NCBI RefSeq assembly: GCF_008806345.1
Contig: NZ_VZZJ01000002.1
Location: forward strand, 186,001-250,000
DNA length: 64,000 nucleotides
Reading direction: 5' to 3'
DNA from: Methylobacterium planeticum
Lineage (GTDB): Bacteria > Pseudomonadota > Alphaproteobacteria > Rhizobiales > Beijerinckiaceae
How positions within the stretch are numbered: the stretch's first letter is position 1; every line of letters begins with the position of its first letter. Made by a program: the position numbers and the translations under genes. This document shows, in pieces, positions 17,238 to 26,575 of this stretch. The notes beneath the pieces are model-generated. The model was not told the DNA's origin. It worked only from the letters and a program-made list of their open reading frames with translations, and did no database searches.

Positions 17238-17744
17238 TCACGAGGCCAGCGGGCCGCCGGCTTCCGTCTGCGCTTCCATCGCCTTCTGGCGATAGAGACC
17301 GACGAAGTCGATCGGATCGATGTAGAGGGGCGGGAAGCCGCCGTTGCGCACGGCCTCGGCGACGATCTGGCGCGCGAAGGGGAACAGGAGCCGCGGGCAC
17401 TCGATCATCACGGCCGGATGGAGCTGGTCCTGCGGGATGTTGCGCATGCGGAAGATGCCCGCATATTTCAGGTCGAAGGCGAACAGCACCTCGTTGTTGA
17501 TCTTCGCGTCTCCCTCGAGGGTCAGCTCGACCTCGAAATCCGCCTCGGCGAGCTGCTGCGCATTCACGTTGACCTGAATGCTGATCTGCGGCCCCTGCCC
17601 TTCCTGCGGCTGCAGGGAGCGCGGCGCGTTCGGGTTCTCGAACGAGAGATCCTTGGCGTACTGGGCCAGCGCGTTGATCGCGGGCATGTCGTCGGGCTGC
17701 GCCGTGGCGCCACCGTTGCCGTTCGGTGCCGGAGAGTCGGCCAT
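17238..17744 (-). CDS. secB: Protein-export chaperone SecB
   Basis: SecB holds preproteins unfolded and delivers them to SecA. The 168-residue protein has [12 protein letters not shown], the [20 protein letters not shown] strand pair, the [13 protein letters not shown] region and [29 protein letters not shown], all classic SecB. AGGAGG lies 10 nt before the ATG. An intrinsic terminator follows. In many relatives fxsA lies next to secB; it is not present here. Confidence 0.96.
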   Translation of the reverse strand: MADSPAPNGNGGATAQPDDMPAINALAQYAKDLSFENPNAPRSLQPQEGQGPQISIQVNVNAQQLAEADFEVELTLEGDAKINNEVLFAFDLKYAGIFRMRNIPQDQLHPAVMIECPRLLFPFARQIVAEAVRNGGFPPLYIDPIDFVGLYRQKAMEAQTEAGGPLAS

Positions 17745-18135
17745 GGCGGTTCATCCTCCTCGAAGATCGTCTGGTGCGGCCCGGATCGGTGCGGGCGCCC
17801 TGCTTCTCTGGGCTCGCACGCGCCTCCGATCGCGGCAGGTCGGGTCCGTCACGACGAAGCCCGGTGCGGGAGCGCGCTAACACGCCCGTCCTGCAGGAAC
17901 AAGCGAGACCACCGGGCGCGCGGATCGCCCCGGACGCCGACAGGAGCCTCGCCCGCGTCTCATCGGCGTGCGTGCCTGGAACCCTCCGCCAAACCGCCCC
18001 ATATGCCCGTTAGAGCGAGGTCGCGCGCGGCGAACTTCGGCTCGATCCTTGCGGCAGGGTCGGGTAAAGGGCGCTGCGACGGAATTCCAGGCCCTCAGAC
18101 GGCGTGCATGCGCGGCGGCCACCAGCGGATCGGTG
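17745..18135. other. 391-bp divergent gap between secB and the Tim44-like gene
   Basis: Promoters of both divergent genes should lie here. I see no ORF with coding-like codon use, no RNA gene and no recognisable operator. Confidence 0.5.
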
Positions 18136-18864
18136 ATGCAGGACAGTTTCGATATTACGACGATCATCTTCCTGGCGCTCGCGGTCTTCGTGATCTGGCG
18201 CCTGCGCTCGGTGCTCGGTCAGAAGACCGGGGCGGAGCGCTCGCCCTTCAAGCCGGTCGATCGCAGCCGCACCGAACCGCCCTCCGGGCGCACGGAGAGC
18301 GACAACGTGGTGCGCCTCCCCGGAGCCGAGCGTGCGCCTGCGCCCGACCGCGCCCAGGCGGCCGCCGCGAACGAGGCGCGCGACTGGCGCGGCATCGCCG
18401 AGCAGGGTTCGCCCGTGGCCCGCGGGCTCGAATCGATCGTGCAGGTTGAGCCCGCCTTCGACCCCCGCGCCTTCATCGAGGGCGCGAAGGGCGCCTACGA
18501 GACGATCGTGATCGGCTTCGCCAAGGGGGACCGCAAGACGCTGCGCGCGCTCCTGTCGCGCGAGGTCGGTGAAGGGTTCGAGCGGGCCATCACCGAGCGG
18601 GAGAAGGCGCGCCAGACGATCGAGACCACGTTCGTGTCGATCGACAAGGCCGAGATCGTAGCCGTCGACGTGCGCAACCGGGTCGCGCAGATCACGGTCC
18701 GGTTTCTGTCGAACCTGATTACCGCCACCCGCAACGCCGAGGGAGCGGTCGTGGACGGCAGTGCCGAGACGGTGGTCGAGGTACCCGATGTGTGGACCTT
18801 CGCGCGGACGCTCGGCAGCCGGGATCCGAACTGGCAGCTCGTCGCCACTGAGGCCGGCAACTGA
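18136..18864 (+). CDS. Tim44-like (TimA) membrane-anchored protein
   Basis: A 242-residue protein with one N-terminal membrane helix (ITTIIFLALAVFVIWRL) and a polar linker. The C-terminal Tim44-like domain runs from about residue 110 (FIEGAKGAYETIVIGFAKGD, LLSREVGEGFERAI, WTFARTLGSRDPNW). Bacterial TimA proteins are inner-membrane proteins linked to membrane-protein handling; the detailed role is unclear. GTG at 18133 directly before the ATG is an alternative start. It sits in the conserved secB-tim44-mltA-smr order and reads into mltA after 37 bp. Confidence 0.88.
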   Translation: MQDSFDITTIIFLALAVFVIWRLRSVLGQKTGAERSPFKPVDRSRTEPPSGRTESDNVVRLPGAERAPAPDRAQAAAANEARDWRGIAEQGSPVARGLESIVQVEPAFDPRAFIEGAKGAYETIVIGFAKGDRKTLRALLSREVGEGFERAITEREKARQTIETTFVSIDKAEIVAVDVRNRVAQITVRFLSNLITATRNAEGAVVDGSAETVVEVPDVWTFARTLGSRDPNWQLVATEAGN

Positions 18865-18901
18865 ACGTTGTGTCGTGCCGGCCCTGACCGTCTGCCGAGG
18901 C

Positions 18902-20095
18902 ATGGCCGGTCCCGCGGTCGCCCTCCTCGTCGTCTCGATGCTCCTGCCCGGCTCGGCTGCGCCTGCGGCCGAGCCTTTTCGCGTGGGCGAGGCGATCCTC
19001 GAGCCGGTGCCGGCTGCGGCCCTGCCGGGCTTTCCGGGGCGTGACCCGGCCGGGGCGCTCGATGCGCTCCGGCGGACCTGCGCGGCCTCTCCGCCCCCTG
19101 CCGCCGCAACTGTCGCGGGAGCGGCCGAGGATCTGGCTGCGGCCTGCAAGGCGGCCGGGAGCGTGGCGCCGGCCGAAGCGGGCGCCTTCTTCGCCACCGC
19201 CTTCGATGCCTATCGGGTGGTGCGCCCCGCGGACGGGGCGAATCCCGAGCGCCGCAGCGGCTTCCTGACCGGCTATTTCGAGCCGGAACTCGAGGGTTCG
19301 CTGGAGCCCGTACCCGGTTTCGCGACGCCGGTCCTCGCCCGCCCCGGTGATCTCGTGACCTTCGGCCCCGGCGAGACGCGGCCCGGCCTCGATCCGAGCC
19401 TGCGGGCGGCGCGCGCCACAGGCGACGGCTTCGAGCCCTATCCCGACCGGGCGGCGATCGAGGATGGCGGCCTCGGAGAGCGAGCGAAGCCCATCCTCTA
19501 CCTGCGCGATCCGGTCGACCTGTTCGTGCTGCAGGTGCAGGGCTCGGGGCGCGTCCGGCTCCCGGACGGACGTGCGGTCCGGGTGCTCTATGACGGGCGC
19601 AACGGACGCCCCTACACCTCGATCGGCAAGCTCATCGTCACGGAAGGCCACCTGCCGCTCGAGGGCCTGACGCTCGCGCGCTGGACCGGCTGGCTGCGAG
19701 CGCATCCCGCCGAAGCGCGCCGCCTGATGCGCCAGAACGCCTCCTACATCTTCTTCCGCCGTGCCGAGATCGAGGATCCCGCGCTCGGACCGCCGGGTGC
19801 GGCGGGCGCGGCCCTGACCCCCGGGCGCAGCCTCGCGGTCGACGCCGATCTCTGGCGCTACGGCCTGCCCTTCTGGCTCGAAGGCGTCCTCCCCGGGGCG
19901 GAGGCGGGGGAGCGCGGGCGCCTCGTGATCGCCGCCGATACGGGCTCGGCGATCGTCGGACCGGCGCGGGGCGACCTCTATCTCGGCACCGGCGCGCGGG
20001 CTGGCGTCGCGGCCGGCAACCTGCGCGACGCGGTCGGCTTCGTCGTCCTGTTGCCGAAATCTCGCGCGGGGGTTGTGCCGGGGGACGTGCGATGA
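18902..20095 (+). CDS. mltA: Membrane-bound lytic murein transglycosylase A family
   Basis: MltA cleaves peptidoglycan between MurNAc and GlcNAc leaving 1,6-anhydroMurNAc. The 397-residue protein has an Ala-rich signal peptide (VALLVVSMLLPGSAAPAAE) without a lipobox cysteine, so it may be periplasmic rather than a lipoprotein. The MltA domain includes RRSGFLTGYFEPELEGS and PILYLRDPVDLFVLQVQGSG. The 3D barrel follows (SLAVDADLWRYGLPFW). The catalytic Asp is expected in VIAADTGSAIVGPARGD. The start at 18902 gives the signal peptide. smr follows after 10 bp. Confidence 0.92.
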   Translation: MAGPAVALLVVSMLLPGSAAPAAEPFRVGEAILEPVPAAALPGFPGRDPAGALDALRRTCAASPPPAAATVAGAAEDLAAACKAAGSVAPAEAGAFFATAFDAYRVVRPADGANPERRSGFLTGYFEPELEGSLEPVPGFATPVLARPGDLVTFGPGETRPGLDPSLRAARATGDGFEPYPDRAAIEDGGLGERAKPILYLRDPVDLFVLQVQGSGRVRLPDGRAVRVLYDGRNGRPYTSIGKLIVTEGHLPLEGLTLARWTGWLRAHPAEARRLMRQNASYIFFRRAEIEDPALGPPGAAGAALTPGRSLAVDADLWRYGLPFWLEGVLPGAEAGERGRLVIAADTGSAIVGPARGDLYLGTGARAGVAAGNLRDAVGFVVLLPKSRAGVVPGDVR

Positions 20096-20105
20096 GGAGG
20101 CATCC

Positions 20106-20735
20106 GTGAGGCCGCCGCGCCGGTCGCGGCCGCTTTCCGGCGAGGAGGCCCGCCTCTGGGCCGAGATCGCCCGCCTCGTGACGCCCCTGCGCGGGCGCGT
20201 CCGTCCGGTTGTCGCGGCGCCCGCCGCGAAACCGCCCGTGGCCCCCGCCAGGCCGATGGCCGAAGCGCCCGCGGGGCCGCCGCCGCCCAAGGCTCCCCCG
20301 AAAACGCCTGGGAAGCGCGGATCCCGGGCCATGCCGGTCCTCACGCCGACCGCGATGCCCTATCAGGCGCCGCCGGCCGCGCCGTCCGGGCCGCCGAGCG
20401 GATTGGAGCGGCGGGCCCGCCTCGCGCTCCGCCGCGGCAGCCTGCGCGTCGAGGCGCGGATCGACCTCCACGGCCTGTACCAGGCGGAGGCGCATGCGGC
20501 TCTGGGGGGGTTCCTGATGCGGGCGCGGGCGGCGGGGCATGCGCACGTGCTGGTGGTGACCGGCAAGGGAGGTCCGAGCGTCGACGACCCCTTCTCGGAG
20601 CGCGGCGTCCTCCGGCGGAGCGTGCCGCACTGGCTGCGCTCGCCGGAGCTGCGGGGCATCGTGCTCGGCTTCGAGGAGGCGGCGCGCCACCATGGCGGCG
20701 CCGGGGCGCTCTACGTCCGGTTGCGCCGGCGCTGA
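20106..20735 (+). CDS. Smr-domain protein
   Basis: A 209-residue protein: basic N-terminus, a Pro/Ala-rich linker (about residues 30-95), then a C-terminal Smr domain with IDLHGLYQAEAHAAL, VLVVTGKGG, RGVLRRSVPHWL and HHGGAGALYVRLRR. Smr domains related to MutS2 are often nucleases acting on nucleic acid or collided ribosomes; this protein's substrate is unknown. GTG at 20106 has GAGGAGG 5 nt upstream. It follows mltA closely, the usual alphaproteobacterial neighbour. Confidence 0.9.
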   Translation: MRPPRRSRPLSGEEARLWAEIARLVTPLRGRVRPVVAAPAAKPPVAPARPMAEAPAGPPPPKAPPKTPGKRGSRAMPVLTPTAMPYQAPPAAPSGPPSGLERRARLALRRGSLRVEARIDLHGLYQAEAHAALGGFLMRARAAGHAHVLVVTGKGGPSVDDPFSERGVLRRSVPHWLRSPELRGIVLGFEEAARHHGGAGALYVRLRRR

Positions 20736-21018
20736 CCGTCCCCATATCCAGGGCGCGCGGGCCGGCGCTGCTCCGCCCCGGCCGTGGCGGCCCCGCGGCA
20801 GCCCGCTCCGGGACTTGAGCCGGGCCCGGAAACGCGGTATGCACGTACTGCCCTCCTATTAGCGCCGTATTGCATCCGTGAGCCGTGAGGGCTCAGCCAA
20901 GCCGATGCCGGGTCCGCCGATCACGCGCGACCCGATCCCAGGCGTCTCAGGACGCCCGACGCTGCAAAAGCTTCCCCCGTCCCGTCCACCTTCGCTCCTC
21001 GTTGGTCTCACACTCCCC

Positions 21019-22362
21019 ATGACGTCACACAACGATGCCCTGGCCCCCGCGGATCAGCCGATCGAGGGCACCATCGTCGCCGCCGATCTCGACGGCATGC
21101 GCGAGGTCAAGCTCCAGGACCTCAAGGCCAAGACGCCGACCGATCTGATCACCTTCGCGGAGGAGGTCGAGGTCGAGAACGCCTCCACGATGCGCAAGCA
21201 GGAGCTGATGTTCGCGATCCTGAAGCAGCTCGCTGCCAAGGAGGTCGAGATCATCGGCTCGGGCACCGTCGAGGTGCTTCAGGACGGCTTCGGCTTCCTG
21301 CGCTCGAACGACTCGAACTACCTGCCGGGCCCCGACGACATCTACATCTCGCCGACGCAGATCCGCCGCTTCGGCCTGCGCACCGGCGACACCGTCGAGG
21401 GCCCGATCCGTGGACCGAAGGACGGCGAGCGTTATTTCGCGCTGCTCAAGGTCAACACGATCAATTTCGAGAACCCCGAGAAGATCAAGCACAAGGTTCA
21501 CTTCGACAACCTGACGCCGCTCTTCCCGACGAAGCGGTTCAAGCTTGAGCTCGACAATCCGCCCAAGAAGGATTTCTCGCCCCGCATCATCGACATCGTC
21601 GCGCCGATCGGAAAAGGTCAGCGCGCACTCATCGTGGCGCCGCCGCGCACCGGCAAGACCGTGCTGATGCAGAACATCGCGCAGTCGATCACCATCAACC
21701 ATCCCGAGTGCTACCTCATCGTGCTGCTCATCGACGAGCGCCCGGAGGAGGTCACCGACATGATCCGCTCGGTGAAGGGCGAGGTCATCGCCTCGACCTT
21801 CGACGAGCCGGCCTCCCGCCACGTCCAGGTCGCCGAGATGGTGATCGAGAAGGCCAAGCGCCTCGTCGAGCACGGCCGCGACGTGGTCATCCTGCTCGAT
21901 TCCATCACCCGCCTCGGCCGCGCCTACAACACGGTGGTGCCCTCCTCCGGCAAGGTGCTGACCGGCGGCGTCGACGCCAACGCGCTCCAGCGCCCGAAGC
22001 GCTTCTTCGGCGCGGCCCGCAACATCGAGGAGGGCGGCTCGCTCTCCATCATCGCCACCGCGCTGATCGATACCGGCTCGCGCATGGACGAGGTGATCTT
22101 CGAGGAGTTCAAGGGCACCGGCAATTCCGAGATCATCCTGGACCGCAAGGTCTCGGACAAGCGCATCTTCCCGGCGATCGACATCACCCGCTCGGGCACC
22201 CGCAAGGAAGAATTGCTGGTCCCGCCGGATGCGCTCAAGAAGACCTACGTGCTCCGCCGCATCCTCAACCCGATGGGCGTCACCGACGCGATCGAGTTCC
22301 TGATGGACAAGCTCCGCCAGACCAAGAGCAACGGCGACTTCTTCGACTCGATGAATACCTGA
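21019..22362 (+). CDS. rho: Transcription termination factor Rho
   Basis: Rho is the hexameric RNA-dependent ATPase helicase that ends transcription. The 447-residue protein has the N-terminal domain ([16 protein letters not shown]), the RNA-binding cold-shock-like domain ([20 protein letters not shown]), Walker A ([12 protein letters not shown]) and Walker B ([15 protein letters not shown]). The Q/R loops are near [21 protein letters not shown] chose ATG at 21019; ATG at 21097 would give 421 residues, the more usual length. Neither has a clear Shine-Dalgarno. A terminator follows. Confidence 0.96.
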   Translation: MTSHNDALAPADQPIEGTIVAADLDGMREVKLQDLKAKTPTDLITFAEEVEVENASTMRKQELMFAILKQLAAKEVEIIGSGTVEVLQDGFGFLRSNDSNYLPGPDDIYISPTQIRRFGLRTGDTVEGPIRGPKDGERYFALLKVNTINFENPEKIKHKVHFDNLTPLFPTKRFKLELDNPPKKDFSPRIIDIVAPIGKGQRALIVAPPRTGKTVLMQNIAQSITINHPECYLIVLLIDERPEEVTDMIRSVKGEVIASTFDEPASRHVQVAEMVIEKAKRLVEHGRDVVILLDSITRLGRAYNTVVPSSGKVLTGGVDANALQRPKRFFGAARNIEEGGSLSIIATALIDTGSRMDEVIFEEFKGTGNSEIILDRKVSDKRIFPAIDITRSGTRKEELLVPPDALKKTYVLRRILNPMGVTDAIEFLMDKLRQTKSNGDFFDSMNT

Positions 22363-22390
22363 GGCCCGATCCTCAGGACGACGACAGGAC

Positions 22391-22424
22391 AGCGCCGGGG
22401 CTCCGCTCCGGCGCTTTTCTTTTG
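22391..22424 (+). terminator. Rho-independent terminator after rho
   Basis: AGCGCCGG (22391-22398) pairs perfectly with CCGGCGCT (22408-22415) and is followed by TTTCTTTT. It separates rho from mnmE. Confidence 0.85.
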
Positions 22425-22453
22425 ACCGCGACCACCGTCAAGCAACCCGGCGC

Positions 22454-23788
22454 ATGACCACCGAGACCACCATCTTCGCCCCCGCGAGCGGCTTCGGACG
22501 CGCGGCGATCAGCGTGATCCGCATCAGCGGGCCGGCCTGCGCGCCCCTCCTGAGCGCGCTCGGCGGCACGCTGCCGCCGCCGCGGCGCCTGTCCCTGCGG
22601 CGGCTGCGCGACCCCGCCGACGGCCGGGTGCTGGACCAGGCCCTCGTCGCCTGGATGCCGGGGCCCGCCACCCTCACGGGGGAGGACATGGCCGAGCTCC
22701 ACCTGCACGGTGGGCTCGCGGTGCGGGCCGGGGTGATCCGGGCGCTCGCGGGCTTTCCGGGGTGCCGGGCGGCGGAGCCCGGGGCCTTCAGCCGCCGGGC
22801 CGTGCTCAACGGACGGTTGGATCTCACCGAGGCCGAGGGCATCGCCGACCTGATCGACGCGGAGACCGAGGCGCAGCGCCGCCAGGCCCTGCGCCAGCTC
22901 GAGGGCGCGCTCGGCCGGCAGGTGGCGGATTGGCGTGCCTGCGCCATCGAGTGCCTCGCGGCGACCGAGGCGGCCCTCGATTTTTCCGATGAGGGGGATG
23001 TCGACGACGCTGCCCTCGGTGCGGCTTTGTTCAACCGTGCCAGGGACTTGCGTGATGAGATCGCGGCCGCGCTGGCGGATGGGCGCCGGGGCGAGCGCCT
23101 GCGCGAGGGCTTCACGGTGGTCATCGCCGGCCCCCCGAATGCGGGCAAGTCGACCCTCCTCAACGCCCTCAGCCGGCGCGACGCCGCGATCGTCTCGCCG
23201 GTTCCGGGGACGACCCGGGACGTGATCGAGGTACGCTGCGATCTCGGCGGATTGCCCGTCCTGCTGGTGGACACCGCGGGCCTGCGCGAGACCGCGGACG
23301 CCGTCGAGGCGGAGGGGATCGCCCGCACCCGGGCCCGGATGGGCAGCGCCGACCTCGTGCTGGAGCTGGTGCCCCCGGGCGCCACCGCCACCGCTGCCGC
23401 CCCGCCCGCGGCGCCCGGCCGGGTGCTGCGGGTCCGCACCAAGGCGGATCTCGTTGAGGAACAAGGGGAATCGGGCGCAGGCTCGGGCCTCCCGGTCTCC
23501 GCCCTGGCGGGGCTCGGGCTCGACCAGCTCCTCGCGGCGATTCAGGCCGAGGCGCAGGCCTCCCTCGGGGGCGGCGACGCGCTGGTGACCCGCGAGCGGC
23601 ACCGGGAGGCGCTGACGCGCTGCGTCGCCCATCTCGACCGGGTCGTGGGGGCCGGGAGCCGGGAGCTGCCGGAACTCGTCGCGGAGGATCTCCGCCTCGC
23701 CGTGCGGGCGCTCGGCGAGGTCGGCGGCCATGTCGGCGTCGAGGAGATGCTCGACCGCCTGTTCGCGGGCTTCTGCATCGGCAAGTGA
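22454..23788 (+). CDS. mnmE: tRNA modification GTPase MnmE
   Basis: With MnmG, MnmE makes the cmnm5/nm5 modification of U34 in several tRNAs. The 444-residue protein has the N-terminal folate-binding domain (TIFAPASGFGRAAISVIRIS) and a helical domain (GAFSRRAVLNGRLDLTEAEG). The G domain has G1 GPPNAGKST, G2 PGTTRD and G3 DTAG. It ends in the essential CIGK motif (FCIGK). It starts the mnmE...mnmG-rsmG-parA-parB run. G4 (NKxD) appears as TKAD, the usual variation. Confidence 0.96.
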   Translation: MTTETTIFAPASGFGRAAISVIRISGPACAPLLSALGGTLPPPRRLSLRRLRDPADGRVLDQALVAWMPGPATLTGEDMAELHLHGGLAVRAGVIRALAGFPGCRAAEPGAFSRRAVLNGRLDLTEAEGIADLIDAETEAQRRQALRQLEGALGRQVADWRACAIECLAATEAALDFSDEGDVDDAALGAALFNRARDLRDEIAAALADGRRGERLREGFTVVIAGPPNAGKSTLLNALSRRDAAIVSPVPGTTRDVIEVRCDLGGLPVLLVDTAGLRETADAVEAEGIARTRARMGSADLVLELVPPGATATAAAPPAAPGRVLRVRTKADLVEEQGESGAGSGLPVSALAGLGLDQLLAAIQAEAQASLGGGDALVTRERHREALTRCVAHLDRVVGAGSRELPELVAEDLRLAVRALGEVGGHVGVEEMLDRLFAGFCIGK

Positions 23789-23828
23789 GGCCGAACGGGA
23801 CCGTCTCAGTCACGGGCCGATCGGGCAT

Positions 23829-23978
23829 TCAAGACCGGCTCAGGAACATCCCGGCGAGCAGGAAGCAGAACCCCGCGAGACCGAAGGCGCCTTCCCGGCG
23901 GCGCGTCCGGTCGAGGAAATGGGCTATGGCGCCGCCTGCGCAACAGGCCGCTCCCACCCCGATGGCAACTGTGCCCAA
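23829..23978 (-). CDS. Small two-helix membrane protein, TTG start
   Basis: A 49-residue protein with two hydrophobic helices (VAIGVGAACCAGGAIAHFL and GLAGFCFLLAGMFL) joined by a basic loop DRTRRREG, ending in SRS. The start is TTG at 23976-23978 with a canonical GGAGG 5 nt upstream, which is the main evidence for translation. Topology suggests a hairpin with the loop in the cytoplasm. I do not recognise the family. It runs against mnmE and mnmG. Confidence 0.6.
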   Translation of the reverse strand: MGTVAIGVGAACCAGGAIAHFLDRTRRREGAFGLAGFCFLLAGMFLSRS

Positions 23979-24198
23979 TGCAACCTCCGATGGTCGCTCC
24001 ACGGGCCTCGGTGCCGCGCGGACAGAATGTGCAAGGACGCGCGGAGTGTGCGCGTCAACGCAGGGTTAGGCAAGCGAAATGCCAAGGCGCAGATTGCACC
24101 CTAAAGCTGCATTGCCGGGCCGGACAAGCCCCGAACCCTGGAAGAAATCATCAACGAAGCGTGCGATTTGCCTGATTTTTCGGCGATGGATTTGTTCC

Positions 24199-24348
24199 AT
24201 GTCGATGAATATTGAATTCATGCAGGCGCCGCTGCCCAAGCGGCGGGCGGCGATTGCGCAGCGGCGCGCCAGCCCTGATCGCATCACCACGCCGGACTCG
24301 CGGCGCGAGCCCTTCGACACGTTGACGCTGCGGCGCGCCGGCGCGTAA
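24199..24348 (+). CDS. Possible small basic protein, 49 residues
   Basis: An ORF from ATG 24199 to TAA 24346-24348, ending 7 bp before mnmG. GC at the third codon position is about 88% against 55-60% at positions 1 and 2, as expected of coding sequence here. The product is basic ([18 protein letters not shown]) with a tail ending LTLRRAGA. There is no good Shine-Dalgarno and no known domain. Confidence 0.4.
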   Translation: MSMNIEFMQAPLPKRRAAIAQRRASPDRITTPDSRREPFDTLTLRRAGA

Positions 24349-24355
24349 TCACCCG

Positions 24356-26575
24356 ATGCCCGAGATCCCTTCCTCGTCCTTCGACGTCGTGGTCGTCGGC
24401 GGCGGCCATGCCGGCGTCGAGGCGGCGGCGGCGGCCGCGCGCTGCGGCGCCCGCACGGCCCTCGTCACGCACCGGGCCGCCACCATCGGGGCCATGTCCT
24501 GCAACCCGGCGATCGGGGGCCTCGGCAAGGGCCACCTCGTGCGCGAGGTCGATGCCCTCGACGGGCTGATGGGCCGGGTGGCGGATGCGAGCGGGATCCA
24601 GTTCCGCCTGCTCAACCGGCGCAAGGGCCCGGCGGTGCGCGGCCCCCGCACCCAGGCGGACCGCAAGCTCTACGCGGCGGCCATGCAGGCGGCGGTGGCC
24701 GGGACCGCGGGCCTGCGGGTGATCGAGGGCGCTTGCGAGGACCTGATCCTGGCGGGCGGCCGGGTCGCCGGGATCGTGCTCGGCACGGGCGAGCGCCTCG
24801 CCACCCCGGCGGTGGTGATCACCACCGGCACCTTCCTGCGCGGGCTCATCCATATCGGCGAGCAGCAGGTGCCGGCGGGCCGCGTCGGCGAGGCGCCGGC
24901 GGTCGGCCTCGCCGAGACCCTGGACCGGCTCGGCCTGCGCCTCGGCCGGCTCAAGACCGGCACGCCGCCCCGCCTCGACGGGCGCACCATCGACTGGTCG
25001 GGCCTGGAGATGCAGGAGGCCGACGCGGACCCGGTGCCGTTCTCGAGCCTGACCGAGCGCATCGGCGTCCCGCAGATCCGCTGCGGCATCACCCGCACCA
25101 CGACGGCCGTGCACGACCTGATCCGGGGCAATCTCCACCGCTCGCCGATGTACTCGGGCGGGATCGCGAGCCGCGGCCCGCGCTACTGCCCGTCGATCGA
25201 GGACAAGGTGGTGCGCTTCGGCGACCGGGAGGGCCACCAGATCTTCCTGGAGCCGGAGGGCCTCGACGATCCCCTGGTCTACCCGAACGGCATCTCGACC
25301 GCCCTCCCCGAGGCCGTGCAGCGCGCGCTCGTGGCGCTGATCCCGGGACTGGAGCGGGCCGCGATCGTGCGGCCGGGCTACGCCATCGAGTACGATTACG
25401 TCGACCCGCGCGAGCTCGATGCCAGCTTGCAGGTGCAGCGCCTGCCCGGCCTGTTCCTGGCCGGCCAGATCAACGGCACCACCGGCTACGAGGAGGCGGC
25501 CGGCCAGGGGCTGGTGGCGGGCCTCAACGCCGCGCGCCTCGCGGGCGGGCAGGCCCCGGTCGTGTTCGACCGGGCCGAATCCTATCTCGGGGTGATGATC
25601 GACGACCTGGTCACCCACGGGGTCAGCGAGCCCTACCGGATGTTCACCTCGCGCTCCGAGTACCGCCTGTCCCTGAGGGTCGACAACGCCGACGAGCGCC
25701 TCACCCCCCGGGGCCTCGCCCTCGGCTGCGTCGGCCCGCGCCGGGCCGCGCACTTCGCCGCCTCCCAGGCCGAGCTTGTGGCGGCCCGGGCCCGGCTCGA
25801 CGCCGTCAGCCTCACGCCCCGCCAGGCCCTGGCCCAGGGCCTCGCCCTCAACCAGGACGGCATCCGCCGCACCGGCTTCCAGCTCCTGTCCTATCCGGAC
25901 CTCGACTGGGCCCGGCTCTCGGCCCTCTGGCCGGACCTCGCCGCCATCTCCCCCCGCATCGCCGAGCGCCTGCGCACGGACGCCACCTACGCGGTCTATC
26001 TCGACCGGCAGCAGGCCGACATCACGGCCTTCCGCCGCGACGAGGCGGTCCGCCTCCCCTCCGGCCTCGACTACGCGGGCATCGCCGGGCTCTCGAACGA
26101 GATGCGCCTGAAGCTCGAGACCGTCCGTCCGGGCACCCTCGGCCAGGCCGCCCGCATCGAGGGCGTCACCCCGGCGGCCCTGACGCTCCTCGCGGCCCAC
26201 GCGCGGCGCGGGACCGTGGCTCCCGTCGCCGACAGCGCGCGGGGGAAGGCTGATCCGGGTGTGGGGTGCGCCCTTTCCGGAAATGTCGCCTCCCTCACCC
26301 CAACCCTCTCCCGGACGGGAGAGGGGGCGCGGCGTGCCACCCGCGCCACCCCGGAACCACGACCCACTCCGGACGGCAGCCCGCCCCACCTCTCCCATCC
26401 GGGAGAAGTCGCGTGCGCGGCACGCGCACCGGGTGAGGGGTGCGACGCATCCGGAGAGCGCGCCTCCCTCACCCCAACCCTCTCCCGCACGGCAGGGAGC
26501 GTGCGCGCCGTCGATCCACCGGGGCATCAGCCACCGACCTCCCGCCGCGAGCCCCGCGAAGGCCCGGGCGCCTGA
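24356..26575 (+). CDS. mnmG: tRNA uridine 5-carboxymethylaminomethyl modification enzyme MnmG, with repeat-derived C-terminal tail
   Basis: MnmG is the FAD enzyme that acts with MnmE on tRNA U34. FAD binding is seen in [14 protein letters not shown] near residue 10. [16 protein letters not shown] is near 45-60 and [14 protein letters not shown] near 375. The C-terminal helical domain has YDYVDPREL and [10 protein letters not shown], ending near [17 protein letters not shown] (residue 619). The frame stays open for about 120 more residues, giving 739 instead of roughly 620-630. That tail is encoded by two copies of a GC-rich palindromic repeat (translated as LTPTLSRT in each). The stop TGA overlaps the rsmG ATG (TGATG). 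Confidence 0.94.
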   Translation: MPEIPSSSFDVVVVGGGHAGVEAAAAAARCGARTALVTHRAATIGAMSCNPAIGGLGKGHLVREVDALDGLMGRVADASGIQFRLLNRRKGPAVRGPRTQADRKLYAAAMQAAVAGTAGLRVIEGACEDLILAGGRVAGIVLGTGERLATPAVVITTGTFLRGLIHIGEQQVPAGRVGEAPAVGLAETLDRLGLRLGRLKTGTPPRLDGRTIDWSGLEMQEADADPVPFSSLTERIGVPQIRCGITRTTTAVHDLIRGNLHRSPMYSGGIASRGPRYCPSIEDKVVRFGDREGHQIFLEPEGLDDPLVYPNGISTALPEAVQRALVALIPGLERAAIVRPGYAIEYDYVDPRELDASLQVQRLPGLFLAGQINGTTGYEEAAGQGLVAGLNAARLAGGQAPVVFDRAESYLGVMIDDLVTHGVSEPYRMFTSRSEYRLSLRVDNADERLTPRGLALGCVGPRRAAHFAASQAELVAARARLDAVSLTPRQALAQGLALNQDGIRRTGFQLLSYPDLDWARLSALWPDLAAISPRIAERLRTDATYAVYLDRQQADITAFRRDEAVRLPSGLDYAGIAGLSNEMRLKLETVRPGTLGQAARIEGVTPAALTLLAAHARRGTVAPVADSARGKADPGVGCALSGNVASLTPTLSRTGEGARRATRATPEPRPTPDGSPPHLSHPGEVACAARAPGEGCDASGERASLTPTLSRTAGSVRAVDPPGHQPPTSRREPREGPGA
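26258..26490. repeat. Two copies of a dispersed palindromic-type repeat inside the 3' end of mnmG
   Basis: An identical 27-bp core occurs at 26287-26313 and 26461-26487. Each core is preceded by a related GGGTG-x-GGGGTGCG...TCCGG segment and followed by inverted material (CTCTCCCG / CGGGAGAGG). Inverse-oriented fragments lie between them. Such CCTCACCCCAACCCTCTCCC elements are typical intergenic repeats of GC-rich genomes; here they are read as codons 635-710 of mnmG. Confidence 0.85.

Larger units (their letters stand above)
23789..24355. other. 567-bp gap between mnmE and mnmG
   Basis: The gap carries a small leftward membrane-protein gene (23829-23978) and a possible rightward 49-residue ORF (24199-24348). 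It is more A+T-rich at about 24060-24235 than its surroundings, where the mnmG promoter may lie. Confidence 0.5.

Noticed and set aside
24066..24320. A leftward 84-codon ORF opposite the small ORF before mnmG
   Set aside because: It overlaps the better-supported rightward ORF and lacks a ribosome site and coding-like third positions.
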